Assembly (NCBI GenBank): GCA_964472195.1
Contig: CAYYJH010000005.1
Location: 1-56,810 of the forward strand
Direction: 5' to 3'
DNA: 56,810 nucleotides
Source: BS750m-G4 sp964472195
GTDB taxonomy: Bacteria; Bacteroidota; Ignavibacteria; Tepidaquicellales; Tepidaquicellaceae
Shown: one piece after another, positions 10,501 through 17,580 of the stretch
How the letters are laid out: each line of letters starts with the position of its first letter
Position numbering within the stretch: position 1 is the stretch's first letter
Translations under genes and position numbers: made by a program
The notes under the pieces: generated by a model
What the model was told of the DNA's origin: nothing
What the model saw: the letters and a program-made list of their open reading frames with translations, nothing else
Database searches by the model: none

Positions 10501-11818
10501 TAATAAGATTTCAATTGTGGATTCTTCTGAGAATAATCATTCTCTTAATTCGTCGGAAGTAGAAATCCTTATACCTTCAATGGGAAGATACAGTACGGAA
10601 GCATTTGCAGCGGTTTTCCGATCGCTGGGAATAAATTCCAAACCGTTGCCTCTTCCAACTTCAAAGACACTGAAATACGGTAAAGGATTAACGACTTGTA
10701 AAGAGTGCTTGCCGTTCATTCTCACAACAGGTTCACTCGTGCAGCAAATAAAGGAAAATAACATTGGTAATAAAAAGATATTATTTTTCATGCCCCATGG
10801 TTACGGTCCTTGCAGGCAAGGTCAGTATTTTATTATGCTTAAAGATATTATTAAAAATCTTGGCAAAGATAATGTCGGTGTGCTATCGATGAACGACGAA
10901 TATTCATTTGATGATCTTGGGAATGAATTCTTCATCAAAGGGTGGATAGCTATCGTTATTACTGATATAATACACGATATAGAAAGCAGTTTAATAACAC
11001 TGGCAAAAGATAAAAGTTCAGCTTTGGAAAAATTGAATATCGAATGGAAGAAGATAGTAAACTGTATCGAAAGCGGTTCTCAAAAAGAATTATTTGCACA
11101 AATTGAAAAAACTTCTGAGGTGCTTTCTAAAATTGAACTAAAGCAAAATTTTAAGAATGCAAAGGTGATTTCTCTGGTTGGAGAAATATATGTCAGGCGT
11201 GAGGAATTCTCAAGAGGAAATCTCATCGAAACTCTAAATAAAAATGGTTTTGTTGTTAAAACTGCTCCAATAGCGGAGTATGTTTATTACAGTAATTATT
11301 TACTCAGAAAAGATGGAATTAGCAACTTAACTTTAAAAGATCGTTCGAAGGTTTTGTTGAAAGACAACTATCAAAGGAGACTTGAGAAAAAAATCAAAAA
11401 AGCATTTGCTAAATCAAATCTTTGTGATACAAATTTAATCGATATTGATAAGACCATTAATTATGCTAAGCAATTAATTTCAAAAAAATTAATTGGGGAG
11501 AGCATACTAACAACGGGATTAGCATTGAGGGAGATCTTAGATGATTCATGCGGTGTAATTTCTATAGGACCGTTTAATTGTATGCCAAGCCGAATGTCAG
11601 AAGCTATTCTGAACAAGGAAATGACATTAGAAGGTAAATACAGAAATGGAAATATTAAAAGAAATCACTATCCTCAGGAATTAAATAGTTTACCTTTCTT
11701 ATATATTGAAACCGATGGTAATGAGTTTCCCCAGATAACACAATCCAAAATCGAAATTTTTATGCTGCAAGCGGAAAAGGTTTATACCGCATTAAATACG
11801 AATGGGGTAAGTAATTAA
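7553..11818 (+). CDS. Double BadF/BcrA-type ATPase fused to DUF2229-like reductase region
   Basis: A 1421-residue protein of the large acyl-CoA-dehydratase-activase-related family. Two ASKHA ATPase modules stand in tandem: the first (about 1-255) has GNKCASGTGEFFLQQ and IIGGVSQN; the second (about 300-570) has VGLDVGSTTTKAVV, EIGGQDAKYTYL, NEACSAGTGSFLEEAA, NDQCAAF and MQGGVCYNKS. The Cys of CSAGTG and NDQC correspond to the ligands of the bridging [4Fe-4S] cluster in the HgdC homodimer. The rest is DUF2229/HgdB-like with scattered Cys motifs (GGACNKYY, SCGPDSF, GPCRQGQY). In related enzymes ATP hydrolysis drives low-potential electron transfer to a double-cubane or dehydratase partner. The substrate here is unknown and no dehydratase subunits lie nearby. 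Its stop abuts the end of the next, opposite gene. Confidence 0.85.
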   Translation: MTKHSLGICIGASTISFLKVNELDNEIRVISRDSIVHEGNPKKILTEYLNNNNLSEYSVVFTGRKFKHFINGYAVSEPEAIEQALVFLNLNNGYGCVASLGGENFMVYCLNKAGGIDTVLTGNKCASGTGEFFLQQIGRMNLSVDKALEFAKNEAPYSVAGRCSVFCKSDCTHALNKGTNKGSVVSGLAKMIADKTIELLSKQSSNKVIIIGGVSQNESVVRFIKEKYPDITIPKEATYFEALGASLIGLKKESKLNGKDIFKTNEKSFTFLEPLNGNGAMVTFKEITKSEANPGDECLVGLDVGSTTTKAVVIRKKDNSMLASVYLRTNGNPIQASIECYRELKKQITNPVKIIGLGTTGSGRQIAALHALTKGVVNEIIAHAVAAAYFDKDVDTIFEIGGQDAKYTYLTNGIASDYAMNEACSAGTGSFLEEAAKESLNIYFKDIGDIAFTAANPLNFNDQCAAFISSDIKNASHDGAEKEDIVAGLVYSICMNFVNRVKGNRPVGKKVFMQGGVCYNKSVPYAMSNLINKEIIVPPEPGLMGAFGVALEIKNRIKLGFIEEGDFNFDELIERDFKYGKDFICMGGKEDCDRKCSVALIEVDGKKYPFGGACNKYYNERYNIKSEKGIKDYVKIRQDLVFNKYVTLPESEGKSIGISKSFITNTLYPLYYNFFTKLGFKVVLSDNVDHKGIDKIQSSFCYPVEISHGLIQDLINKNVDYIFLPHITQMEGNGEHHYNRLCVFVQGETYFLKSTFRDNNLPEFISPILDFSGPKKELEKAFIGVAKVLGKVSKDAKAAFDYADQKFSEMLTEFKELGKTALKELESKQDKFGMVLFGRAYNAFAKEANLNIPHKFSSKNLIIIPHDFLPSNNFESYENMYWYSGQQILRSARFVKQHDQLFGVFITNYSCGPDSFILSYFRKIMDTKPSLTLELDSHSADVGVDTRIDAAIDIVKNYIELKKYQSVRNGMKVIKPLRVINNNNKISIVDSSENNHSLNSSEVEILIPSMGRYSTEAFAAVFRSLGINSKPLPLPTSKTLKYGKGLTTCKECLPFILTTGSLVQQIKENNIGNKKILFFMPHGYGPCRQGQYFIMLKDIIKNLGKDNVGVLSMNDEYSFDDLGNEFFIKGWIAIVITDIIHDIESSLITLAKDKSSALEKLNIEWKKIVNCIESGSQKELFAQIEKTSEVLSKIELKQNFKNAKVISLVGEIYVRREEFSRGNLIETLNKNGFVVKTAPIAEYVYYSNYLLRKDGISNLTLKDRSKVLLKDNYQRRLEKKIKKAFAKSNLCDTNLIDIDKTINYAKQLISKKLIGESILTTGLALREILDDSCGVISIGPFNCMPSRMSEAILNKEMTLEGKYRNGNIKRNHYPQELNSLPFLYIETDGNEFPQITQSKIEIFMLQAEKVYTALNTNGVSN

Positions 11819-12250
11819 TTATCTAATATCAGAGTTGTATTTCCTGTCATTGAAGTAATTTTTGCAGATTGAAAAATCATCTATCAGTGACATATAATTT
11901 GCCATGCATTCCTGAGTGAAATTGAAATATTTGTTTTTAAATGTATGAGCTAATTCTTTATTCGTTTGTCCGATAATCATGGATATTTTGGATGATAAAT
12001 TCTCCAAGTTACTTTTAAATTCATCGGTCAGTTTAATTCTTGTATTTTCATCATCAATCTTTTTTCCCAATATATTTTTTAAGCCGTTCAAATACTTGCC
12101 CTGGAAAATTATTTCCAGAAAATCTTTCTCTTTATTGTAAGAGTATGTCAACTCAATTATTCGACTAAGATCTTCCACGTTTTTAATACTATCGGTGGAA
12201 TATTCCTTAAGGTCTAAGATCAGTTCATTCGTTTCTTTAGATAAAAGCAT
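11819..12250 (-). CDS. Hypothetical helical protein downstream of secA
   Basis: A protein of 143 residues without a family I recognise. It is rich in Lys, Glu, Asn, Leu and Ile, looks fully alpha-helical, and has no signal peptide, membrane segment or Cys cluster. It starts 11 nt after the secA stop on the same strand, so it is probably co-transcribed with secA. Its stop codon directly abuts the stop of the convergent activase gene with no room for a terminator. I infer a real gene from the operon spacing and intact frame only. Confidence 0.6.
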   Translation of the reverse strand: MLLSKETNELILDLKEYSTDSIKNVEDLSRIIELTYSYNKEKDFLEIIFQGKYLNGLKNILGKKIDDENTRIKLTDEFKSNLENLSSKISMIIGQTNKELAHTFKNKYFNFTQECMANYMSLIDDFSICKNYFNDRKYNSDIR

Positions 12251-12261
12251 ATTCAGAAAAT

Positions 12262-15200
12262 TTATTTACCGTGACAGTGCTTATATTTTTTCCCACTACC
12301 ACAAGGGCACGGCGCATTCCTTCCAACTTTTTCACCAACTTTAACAGGTTGTTTTTTAGAAGTTGGGGAGGCTGCATCACTTTGTTGTGGTTCAAGATTT
12401 GGAGCTGTGTAACCCATTCCTTCCGATGAAGCGTGCATAGTTCTCATCCTTGATGTGCTGACCTGCTTAGGTCCTTCTAGGGATTGTGCTTCTTCCGGTG
12501 TCTGGGTTGTAAATTTGAAAATGAAATTAATTACGCTGATAGTGATGGAATCGAGCATTTCTTCGAATAATCTGAATCCATCCATTTTGTATTCTACTAA
12601 AGGATCTTTCTGAGCATATGCTCTGAAATTTATACCTTCTTTAAGTTCGTCCATTTCTCTTAAATGCTCTTTCCATTTTTCATCAATTATAGTGAGCATG
12701 CCAAATCTCTCTATCTGTCCCATCAGTTCAGAGCCGTATCTTTCTTCTTTTCTATCATAAAATCCATGAGCCTCTTTCAGTATTACCTCTTTTAAGCCTG
12801 ATTCGCCTAAAGATTGGAATTCATCTGGTTTAATATTTAATCTTACTAGAAATGTTCTTTGGACTTCATCAATTAAACCATCAAGATCGGATTCGGGAAA
12901 GTACTTATCTATCATGTCATCGATCGATTTATCTACCATTTCGAGCAGTTCATCTTTGAGTCTCTCTCCCATCAGTGCTTGACGCCGTTTTGAATAAATA
13001 ATTTCTCTTTGCTGATTCATGACGTTATCATATTCCAGCAATCTTTTTCTAATTGCGAAGTTATTTTCTTCAACTTTTTTCTGTGCTCGTCCAACTGAAT
13101 TGGTAATCATTTTATGTTCGATTGCCTGACCTTCTTCGACTCCAACTCTCTTCATAATACTTGCAATTCTGTCACTTCCAAACAATCTCATCAGATCATC
13201 TTCGAGCGATAAATAAAATCGTGATGACCCCGGATCACCCTGTCTTCCAGATCTTCCCCTGAGCTGCCGGTCAATTCTTCTTGATTCATGTCTTTCCGTT
13301 CCGATGATATGCAGTCCACCCGCTTCAGCAACGCCCGGTCCTAATTTAATATCCGTCCCCCGTCCAGCCATGTTTGTGGCAATAGTAACTGCTCCTGGTA
13401 AACCGGCATTTGCTACAATTTGTGCTTCCCTTTGGTGTTGCTTTGCATTTAATACTTCATGAGGGACCTTTTTTCTTTTGAGTAATCTTGCAATTGTTTC
13501 AGATACTTCTACGCTTGTTGTACCGACAAGTATTGGCCTGTTCTCTCTTCTTTTTTCTTCAATATCGTTGATAACAGCATTGTACTTTTCTCTTCTTGTT
13601 TTGTATATCTGATCATTTTGATCGTTTCTGATACAAGGCACATTAGTTGGAATAACAACAACATCAAGTTTATAAATTTCATAAAATTCCGTTGCTTCGG
13701 TTTCAGCTGTACCGGTCATGCCCGCCAATTTTTTATAAAGTCTAAAATAATTTTGAAGAGTAACTGTAGCTAATGTTTGGTTATCTTTTTCAACCTTAAC
13801 ATTCTCTTTGGCTTCTATTGCTTGATGCAAACCTTCGGAATATCTTCTCCCCGGAAGTATTCTACCGGTAAATTCATCTACAATCATAATCTTTCCATCT
13901 TGTACCACATACTCAACATTCAGTTCGTATAATGCATAAGCTTTTAAGAGCTGGTATACGGTGTGCAGTATATCACTGCGTTCAGAGTATAATTTATACA
14001 ATTCATCTTTCTTTCTTTCTTTTTCTTCAATACTTATTTTTTCATCGTTTTCAAGTATTGCAATTTCTGAACCTAAATCAGGTAGAGTAAAGAAATCTTT
14101 TTCAGTTGCTGTTGGAGCAAGAAATTCTCTGCCTTTTTCTGTCAAATCTGTAACGTGTGATTTCTCATCGATAACGAAATATAGTTCGTCATCAACAACA
14201 TGCATTTCCCTTGCTTTATCTCTATTATAAAATGATTCAGTATCCTGAAGTAGTTTTTTATTACCTCCTTCACTCAGTATTTTCTGAAGCTTTTTTTGTT
14301 TCGGCAATCCATGGTAAGCTCTTAAAAGATACAGTCCTGCTTTATCCATATCTTCTTTAGAAATATCACCATTAGATAAAATCCTTTCTGCATCACCTAC
14401 AAGAGTAGTTACAAGATTCTTTTGAGCGTTAAATATACTCTTTATTCTGGGATTAAGATCATTGAACTTATGTGTTGGTGCATCTACAGGACCAGAGATT
14501 ATTAAAGGTGTTCTGGCTTCATCGATCAATACAGAATCAACTTCATCGACTATAGTATAGAAATGTTTTCTCTGGACAAGAGAATTTTTATCGACAACCA
14601 TATTGTCTCTAAGGTAATCAAAACCGAATTCATTATTTGTACCGTATGTAATATCGCAGTTATACATTTCTCTTCTCTTTTCCGAATCCATGTTATTGAG
14701 AATGACACCAACTGTCAATCCGTGGAATTTATATATTTCACCCATCCATTCGCTGTCACGTTTCGCTAAATAATCATTTACAGTAACAAGGTGAACTCCT
14801 TTACCCGCAAGTGCGTTAAGATAAATTGGTAATGTTGCAACGAGGGTTTTACCTTCACCTGTTGCCATTTCGGTTATTTTACCTTGATGAAGAATGACTC
14901 CCCCTATTAGTTGAACATCGAATGGAATCATATTCCATATAACTTTTGTACCGGCAGCTTCCCATTCCTTTCCGCACAATCTTCGGCATGTATCTTTTAC
15001 AACCGCAAAAGCTTCCGGAAGTATATCATCGAGTATATTGTTCAATACTTCATAATATTCTTTTTCAAGTTCATCCAGTTCATCATAGATTTTGATTCTT
15101 TCTTCGTGTTCAATATCTTCTTCTAATTTTTTATGAAATTCATCCGTTTCTTTTTCTATTTCTTCAGTTTCTGTTTTGATTCTGTCTTTAAACTCTTGTG

Positions 15201-15336
15201 TCTTATTCCTTAATTCATCATCAGAAAGCTTTTTACACTCTTCAGAGTATTTGTTTATTTCTTCAATTATAGGCAGAATTGACTTAATATCTTTTTCGTG
15301 TTTTGATGGAAATATTTTGGAAATTACTTTAAGCAT
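12262..15336 (-). CDS. secA: Preprotein translocase ATPase SecA
   Basis: SecA of 1024 residues, the motor that pushes unfolded preproteins through SecYEG at the inner membrane. Visible are the Walker A region (MATGEGKTLVATLP), the DEAD-like VDEVDSVLIDEART, the helicase motifs GTTSVEVSE, ATNMAGRGTDI and QLRGRSGRQGDPG, and a C-terminal zinc-binding SEC-C tail ending NAPCPCGSGKKYKHCHGK (Cys-x-Cys-x8-Cys-His). It is longer than the ~900-residue enterobacterial form because of a long segment around residues 290-420, which I believe is common in the Bacteroidetes group. The gene is divergent from the ferredoxin gene across 254 bp of AT-rich DNA. Confidence 0.97.
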   Translation of the reverse strand: MLKVISKIFPSKHEKDIKSILPIIEEINKYSEECKKLSDDELRNKTQEFKDRIKTETEEIEKETDEFHKKLEEDIEHEERIKIYDELDELEKEYYEVLNNILDDILPEAFAVVKDTCRRLCGKEWEAAGTKVIWNMIPFDVQLIGGVILHQGKITEMATGEGKTLVATLPIYLNALAGKGVHLVTVNDYLAKRDSEWMGEIYKFHGLTVGVILNNMDSEKRREMYNCDITYGTNNEFGFDYLRDNMVVDKNSLVQRKHFYTIVDEVDSVLIDEARTPLIISGPVDAPTHKFNDLNPRIKSIFNAQKNLVTTLVGDAERILSNGDISKEDMDKAGLYLLRAYHGLPKQKKLQKILSEGGNKKLLQDTESFYNRDKAREMHVVDDELYFVIDEKSHVTDLTEKGREFLAPTATEKDFFTLPDLGSEIAILENDEKISIEEKERKKDELYKLYSERSDILHTVYQLLKAYALYELNVEYVVQDGKIMIVDEFTGRILPGRRYSEGLHQAIEAKENVKVEKDNQTLATVTLQNYFRLYKKLAGMTGTAETEATEFYEIYKLDVVVIPTNVPCIRNDQNDQIYKTRREKYNAVINDIEEKRRENRPILVGTTSVEVSETIARLLKRKKVPHEVLNAKQHQREAQIVANAGLPGAVTIATNMAGRGTDIKLGPGVAEAGGLHIIGTERHESRRIDRQLRGRSGRQGDPGSSRFYLSLEDDLMRLFGSDRIASIMKRVGVEEGQAIEHKMITNSVGRAQKKVEENNFAIRKRLLEYDNVMNQQREIIYSKRRQALMGERLKDELLEMVDKSIDDMIDKYFPESDLDGLIDEVQRTFLVRLNIKPDEFQSLGESGLKEVILKEAHGFYDRKEERYGSELMGQIERFGMLTIIDEKWKEHLREMDELKEGINFRAYAQKDPLVEYKMDGFRLFEEMLDSITISVINFIFKFTTQTPEEAQSLEGPKQVSTSRMRTMHASSEGMGYTAPNLEPQQSDAASPTSKKQPVKVGEKVGRNAPCPCGSGKKYKHCHGK

Positions 15337-15590
15337 TTTTGAAATATTTTTTAATACGAACTGTAAATTTACTATAATTAAAAATGAAAAGAAAAATAAA
15401 AAGAATTCATAGTAATTATTTTGAAGTTTATCGATGCAAATTTCAAAAGAATGCTATAAATAATAGAAAAAAGTGAAAATTATTAAAATTGATTTAAGAT
15501 TATGAATTGTCTAATTTTGAATTATAATTAAATGAAATCAATATTGTTTCATTGATATTTCAGAAAAAATAAATAAGGAGAAAAAAAGAA

Positions 15591-15923
15591 ATGGCAATAA
15601 TGATAACTGACGAATGTATTAATTGTGGAGCGTGTGAACCTGAGTGTCCAAATACAGCAATCTATGAAGGCGGCGCTGAATGGTCGTTAGCTGGCAATAC
15701 TTATGGAAGTGGCGCTGCTGCTCCATCGGGAGCTGAAGGTTTTTATTCCGATGAGTTCTTTTATATTGTACCCGACAAGTGTACAGAATGTAAGGGTTTT
15801 CATGACGAACCTCAATGTGCGTCTGTTTGTCCTGTTGATTGTTGTGTTCCGGATACTAATCATGTTGAAGATGAGGATGCACTGTTAAAAAAGAAAGATT
15901 ATTTAGATGGTTTAGGGAGGTAA
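15591..15923 (+). CDS. Two-cluster 4Fe-4S ferredoxin (YfhL-like)
   Basis: A ferredoxin of 110 residues. Cluster motif one is CxxCxxCxxxC at Cys9, Cys12, Cys15 and Cys19 followed by Pro. Cluster motif two is Cys64, Cys67, Cys76 and Cys80-Pro, with the eight-residue insert between the second and third Cys typical of the YfhL/Alvin type, and further Cys at 84 and 85. A ~40-residue Gly/Ala-rich insert, longer than usual, separates the two motifs. It carries electrons in the cytoplasm; the partner is not evident. An AAGGAG ribosome binding site precedes the ATG. The gene stands alone between secA and lspA, which point away from and towards it respectively. Confidence 0.88.
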   Translation: MAIMITDECINCGACEPECPNTAIYEGGAEWSLAGNTYGSGAAAPSGAEGFYSDEFFYIVPDKCTECKGFHDEPQCASVCPVDCCVPDTNHVEDEDALLKKKDYLDGLGR

Positions 15924-15982
15924 TTTAATTATTGTTTTTAAATCTAATCTATATATCAGAAGTTATCTAAGGATTGTAAATT

Positions 15983-16612
15983 TTAAGAATCAGTAATATA
16001 TAATCCGTTATCAGTTTTATTATTAATCTCGGGAATGAGTTCGGATTCGTCAGTACTTTTTTCCGGGATTTGTTTTTTCATGAACATTTTTTTGTATCCC
16101 AGCAATATCATTACAAATCCTATAGTAACTGAAATATCAGCAACATTAAAAATAGGCCAGGAATAAAATGCTTTTCCGAATAGTTTAAAATCTGGAATAT
16201 CTAAATGAAAAAAATCAACAACCCTACCGTAGAAAATTGGTGCATATCCGAATATAACTCCGTAAAAAGTTCTGTCGATGAGATTGCCCAGTGCTCCTCC
16301 AAGTATAAAAGCTAAGGCAAGTCTTAAATAAAATCTTTCATTTCTATTCTTATAAATGAAATAAATAATTAAAAAGGTTGCAAAAATTGTAAAAATAGAA
16401 AGGAATAATTTCCCACCGATTTGTAAACCAAAAGCCATTCCAGGATTTTCTATGTAAGTTATTTTGAAAAAGCTGCCAATCAGGTTGATGCTTGTACCAT
16501 AAACCATCCCTTCAAAATTTATTCCTAGTGATGGAAGGTATAATCCTTTTACGAATAACTTCGATGCTTGATCAATAAGTACAATAAAAAACGAATAAAA
16601 TAAAATTTTCAA
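15983..16612 (-). CDS. lspA: Lipoprotein signal peptidase LspA
   Basis: Signal peptidase II, an inner-membrane aspartyl protease that cuts prolipoproteins before the lipidated Cys. Hydrophobic segments lie near residues 1-16, 65-88 and 93-113, with another near 157-175. The catalytic Asp motifs are GGALGNLIDR and PIFNVADISVT. At 209 residues it is longer than the usual ~165, with extra residues between the first segments and a polar C-terminal tail. The start is a TTG, nine nucleotides after the stop of the DksA-like gene. The order ileS / DksA-like / lspA is familiar in Bacteroidetes. Confidence 0.93.
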   Translation of the reverse strand: MKILFYSFFIVLIDQASKLFVKGLYLPSLGINFEGMVYGTSINLIGSFFKITYIENPGMAFGLQIGGKLFLSIFTIFATFLIIYFIYKNRNERFYLRLALAFILGGALGNLIDRTFYGVIFGYAPIFYGRVVDFFHLDIPDFKLFGKAFYSWPIFNVADISVTIGFVMILLGYKKMFMKKQIPEKSTDESELIPEINNKTDNGLYITDS

Positions 16613-16621
16613 TGCCCTGGA

Positions 16622-17569
16622 TTATCCTATTAGATTTTTACATTCAATGCAATGCTGAGTAATTGGAACCAACTCTAATCTTTCTTTTGGAATAAGCGGA
16701 CATGTTTTGCACAAATTTTTTGGTTCCTCAATGCATTCTCTACAAATTCCATAAATTCCATGTTCAACCCGTGTTAGTGCATCTTGAAGATATCCTAAAT
16801 ATTTTTCATCTCTTTGAACGAACATGTAGTTTTTTTCTCTTTCCATTTCATCTGTTCCTTGTTCAGCCATATGGGTTGAGTATGTTAAATTATCACCAAC
16901 ATAATCACCGGATTCGCTGTCAACGAGCGATTTCATATTTGCTTTTGCACTTTCCAGAATTGTTTTCCTTTCGTTAAGCAAAATTACTTTGAAGTGTTCT
17001 AATTCTTTCAGGTTGTATCGAGTTTTTCTGTTCTTTTTATATTTTTTCAATTTGGGTACGGCAACCTCAGTCTTTCCTTTTGCAGGTTTCGATTTAGGTT
17101 TTGTATTTGTTTTACGGGTTTTCGTTTTTGTTGAAGAAAGTTTTCCTCCAGTTTTTAATTTTTTGGGAGTGACTGTTTTCTTCTTTGTACTAGTCTTTTT
17201 TTTATTCACTGTCCGGGCTTTTGGTTTTGCAGTTGTAACTCGTTTTCTAATTTTTTTTGTACCCGCTGCTTTTTTTGTCTTTGAAATAGTTTTCCGGGCT
17301 TTTGGTTTTGCAGTTGTAACTCGTTTTCTAATTTTTTTTGTACCCGCTGCTTTTTTTGTCTTTGAAATAGTTTTCCGGGCTTTTGGTTTTGCAGTTGTAA
17401 CTCGTTTTCTAATTTTTTTTGTACCCGCCGCTTTTTTTGTCTTCGAAGCAGTTTTACGAGCTTTTGGTTTAGCTGCTAAAGTTTTTTTTCTGGTTTTCGA
17501 TTTAACTGAAGTCGAAGAGGTCTTCCTTTTTAGCATTGTCTTCCTTTTTGGCGTTGTCTTCTTTTTCAA
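16622..17569 (-). CDS. DksA/TraR zinc-finger protein with histone-H1-like repeat tail
   Basis: A protein of 315 residues, more than twice the usual DksA/TraR length. Residues 1-170 are Lys/Arg/Thr/Ala-rich and contain three near-identical 27-residue repeats (core KKAAGTKKIRKRVTTAKPKA), like the basic tails of histone H1-type nucleoid proteins. Residues ~180-315 are a DksA-like coiled coil and zinc finger. The finger has CREC and CIEC but also an extra CKTC inserted, giving three CxxC pairs. In the family, DksA/TraR proteins bind RNA polymerase; the tail probably binds DNA or RNA (inference). The TTG start is supported by AAAGGAG seven nucleotides upstream, and this ribosome binding site immediately follows the ileS stop. 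An ATG twelve codons in is the alternative. Confidence 0.88.
   Translation of the reverse strand: MKKKTTPKRKTMLKRKTSSTSVKSKTRKKTLAAKPKARKTASKTKKAAGTKKIRKRVTTAKPKARKTISKTKKAAGTKKIRKRVTTAKPKARKTISKTKKAAGTKKIRKRVTTAKPKARTVNKKKTSTKKKTVTPKKLKTGGKLSSTKTKTRKTNTKPKSKPAKGKTEVAVPKLKKYKKNRKTRYNLKELEHFKVILLNERKTILESAKANMKSLVDSESGDYVGDNLTYSTHMAEQGTDEMEREKNYMFVQRDEKYLGYLQDALTRVEHGIYGICRECIEEPKNLCKTCPLIPKERLELVPITQHCIECKNLIG
17215..17460 (-). repeat. Three 81-bp in-frame tandem repeats
   Basis: The same 81-bp unit occurs about three times (for example TTTTCCGGG at 17290 and again at 17371). The two right-most copies differ by a few bases and the last drifts further. Each unit encodes 27 residues of the basic tail of the DksA-like protein, so changes in copy number would keep the frame. 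Confidence 0.85.
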
Positions 17570-17580
17570 AGTTAACTCCT

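Noticed and set aside
12262..15336. Frameshift or fusion in SecA because of its length
   Set aside because: All helicase motifs and the zinc tail are in one frame; the extra length fits the longer form I believe is common in this group.
17215..17460. CRISPR-like repeats
   Set aside because: The 81-bp units are directly adjacent without spacers and encode an in-frame protein repeat.
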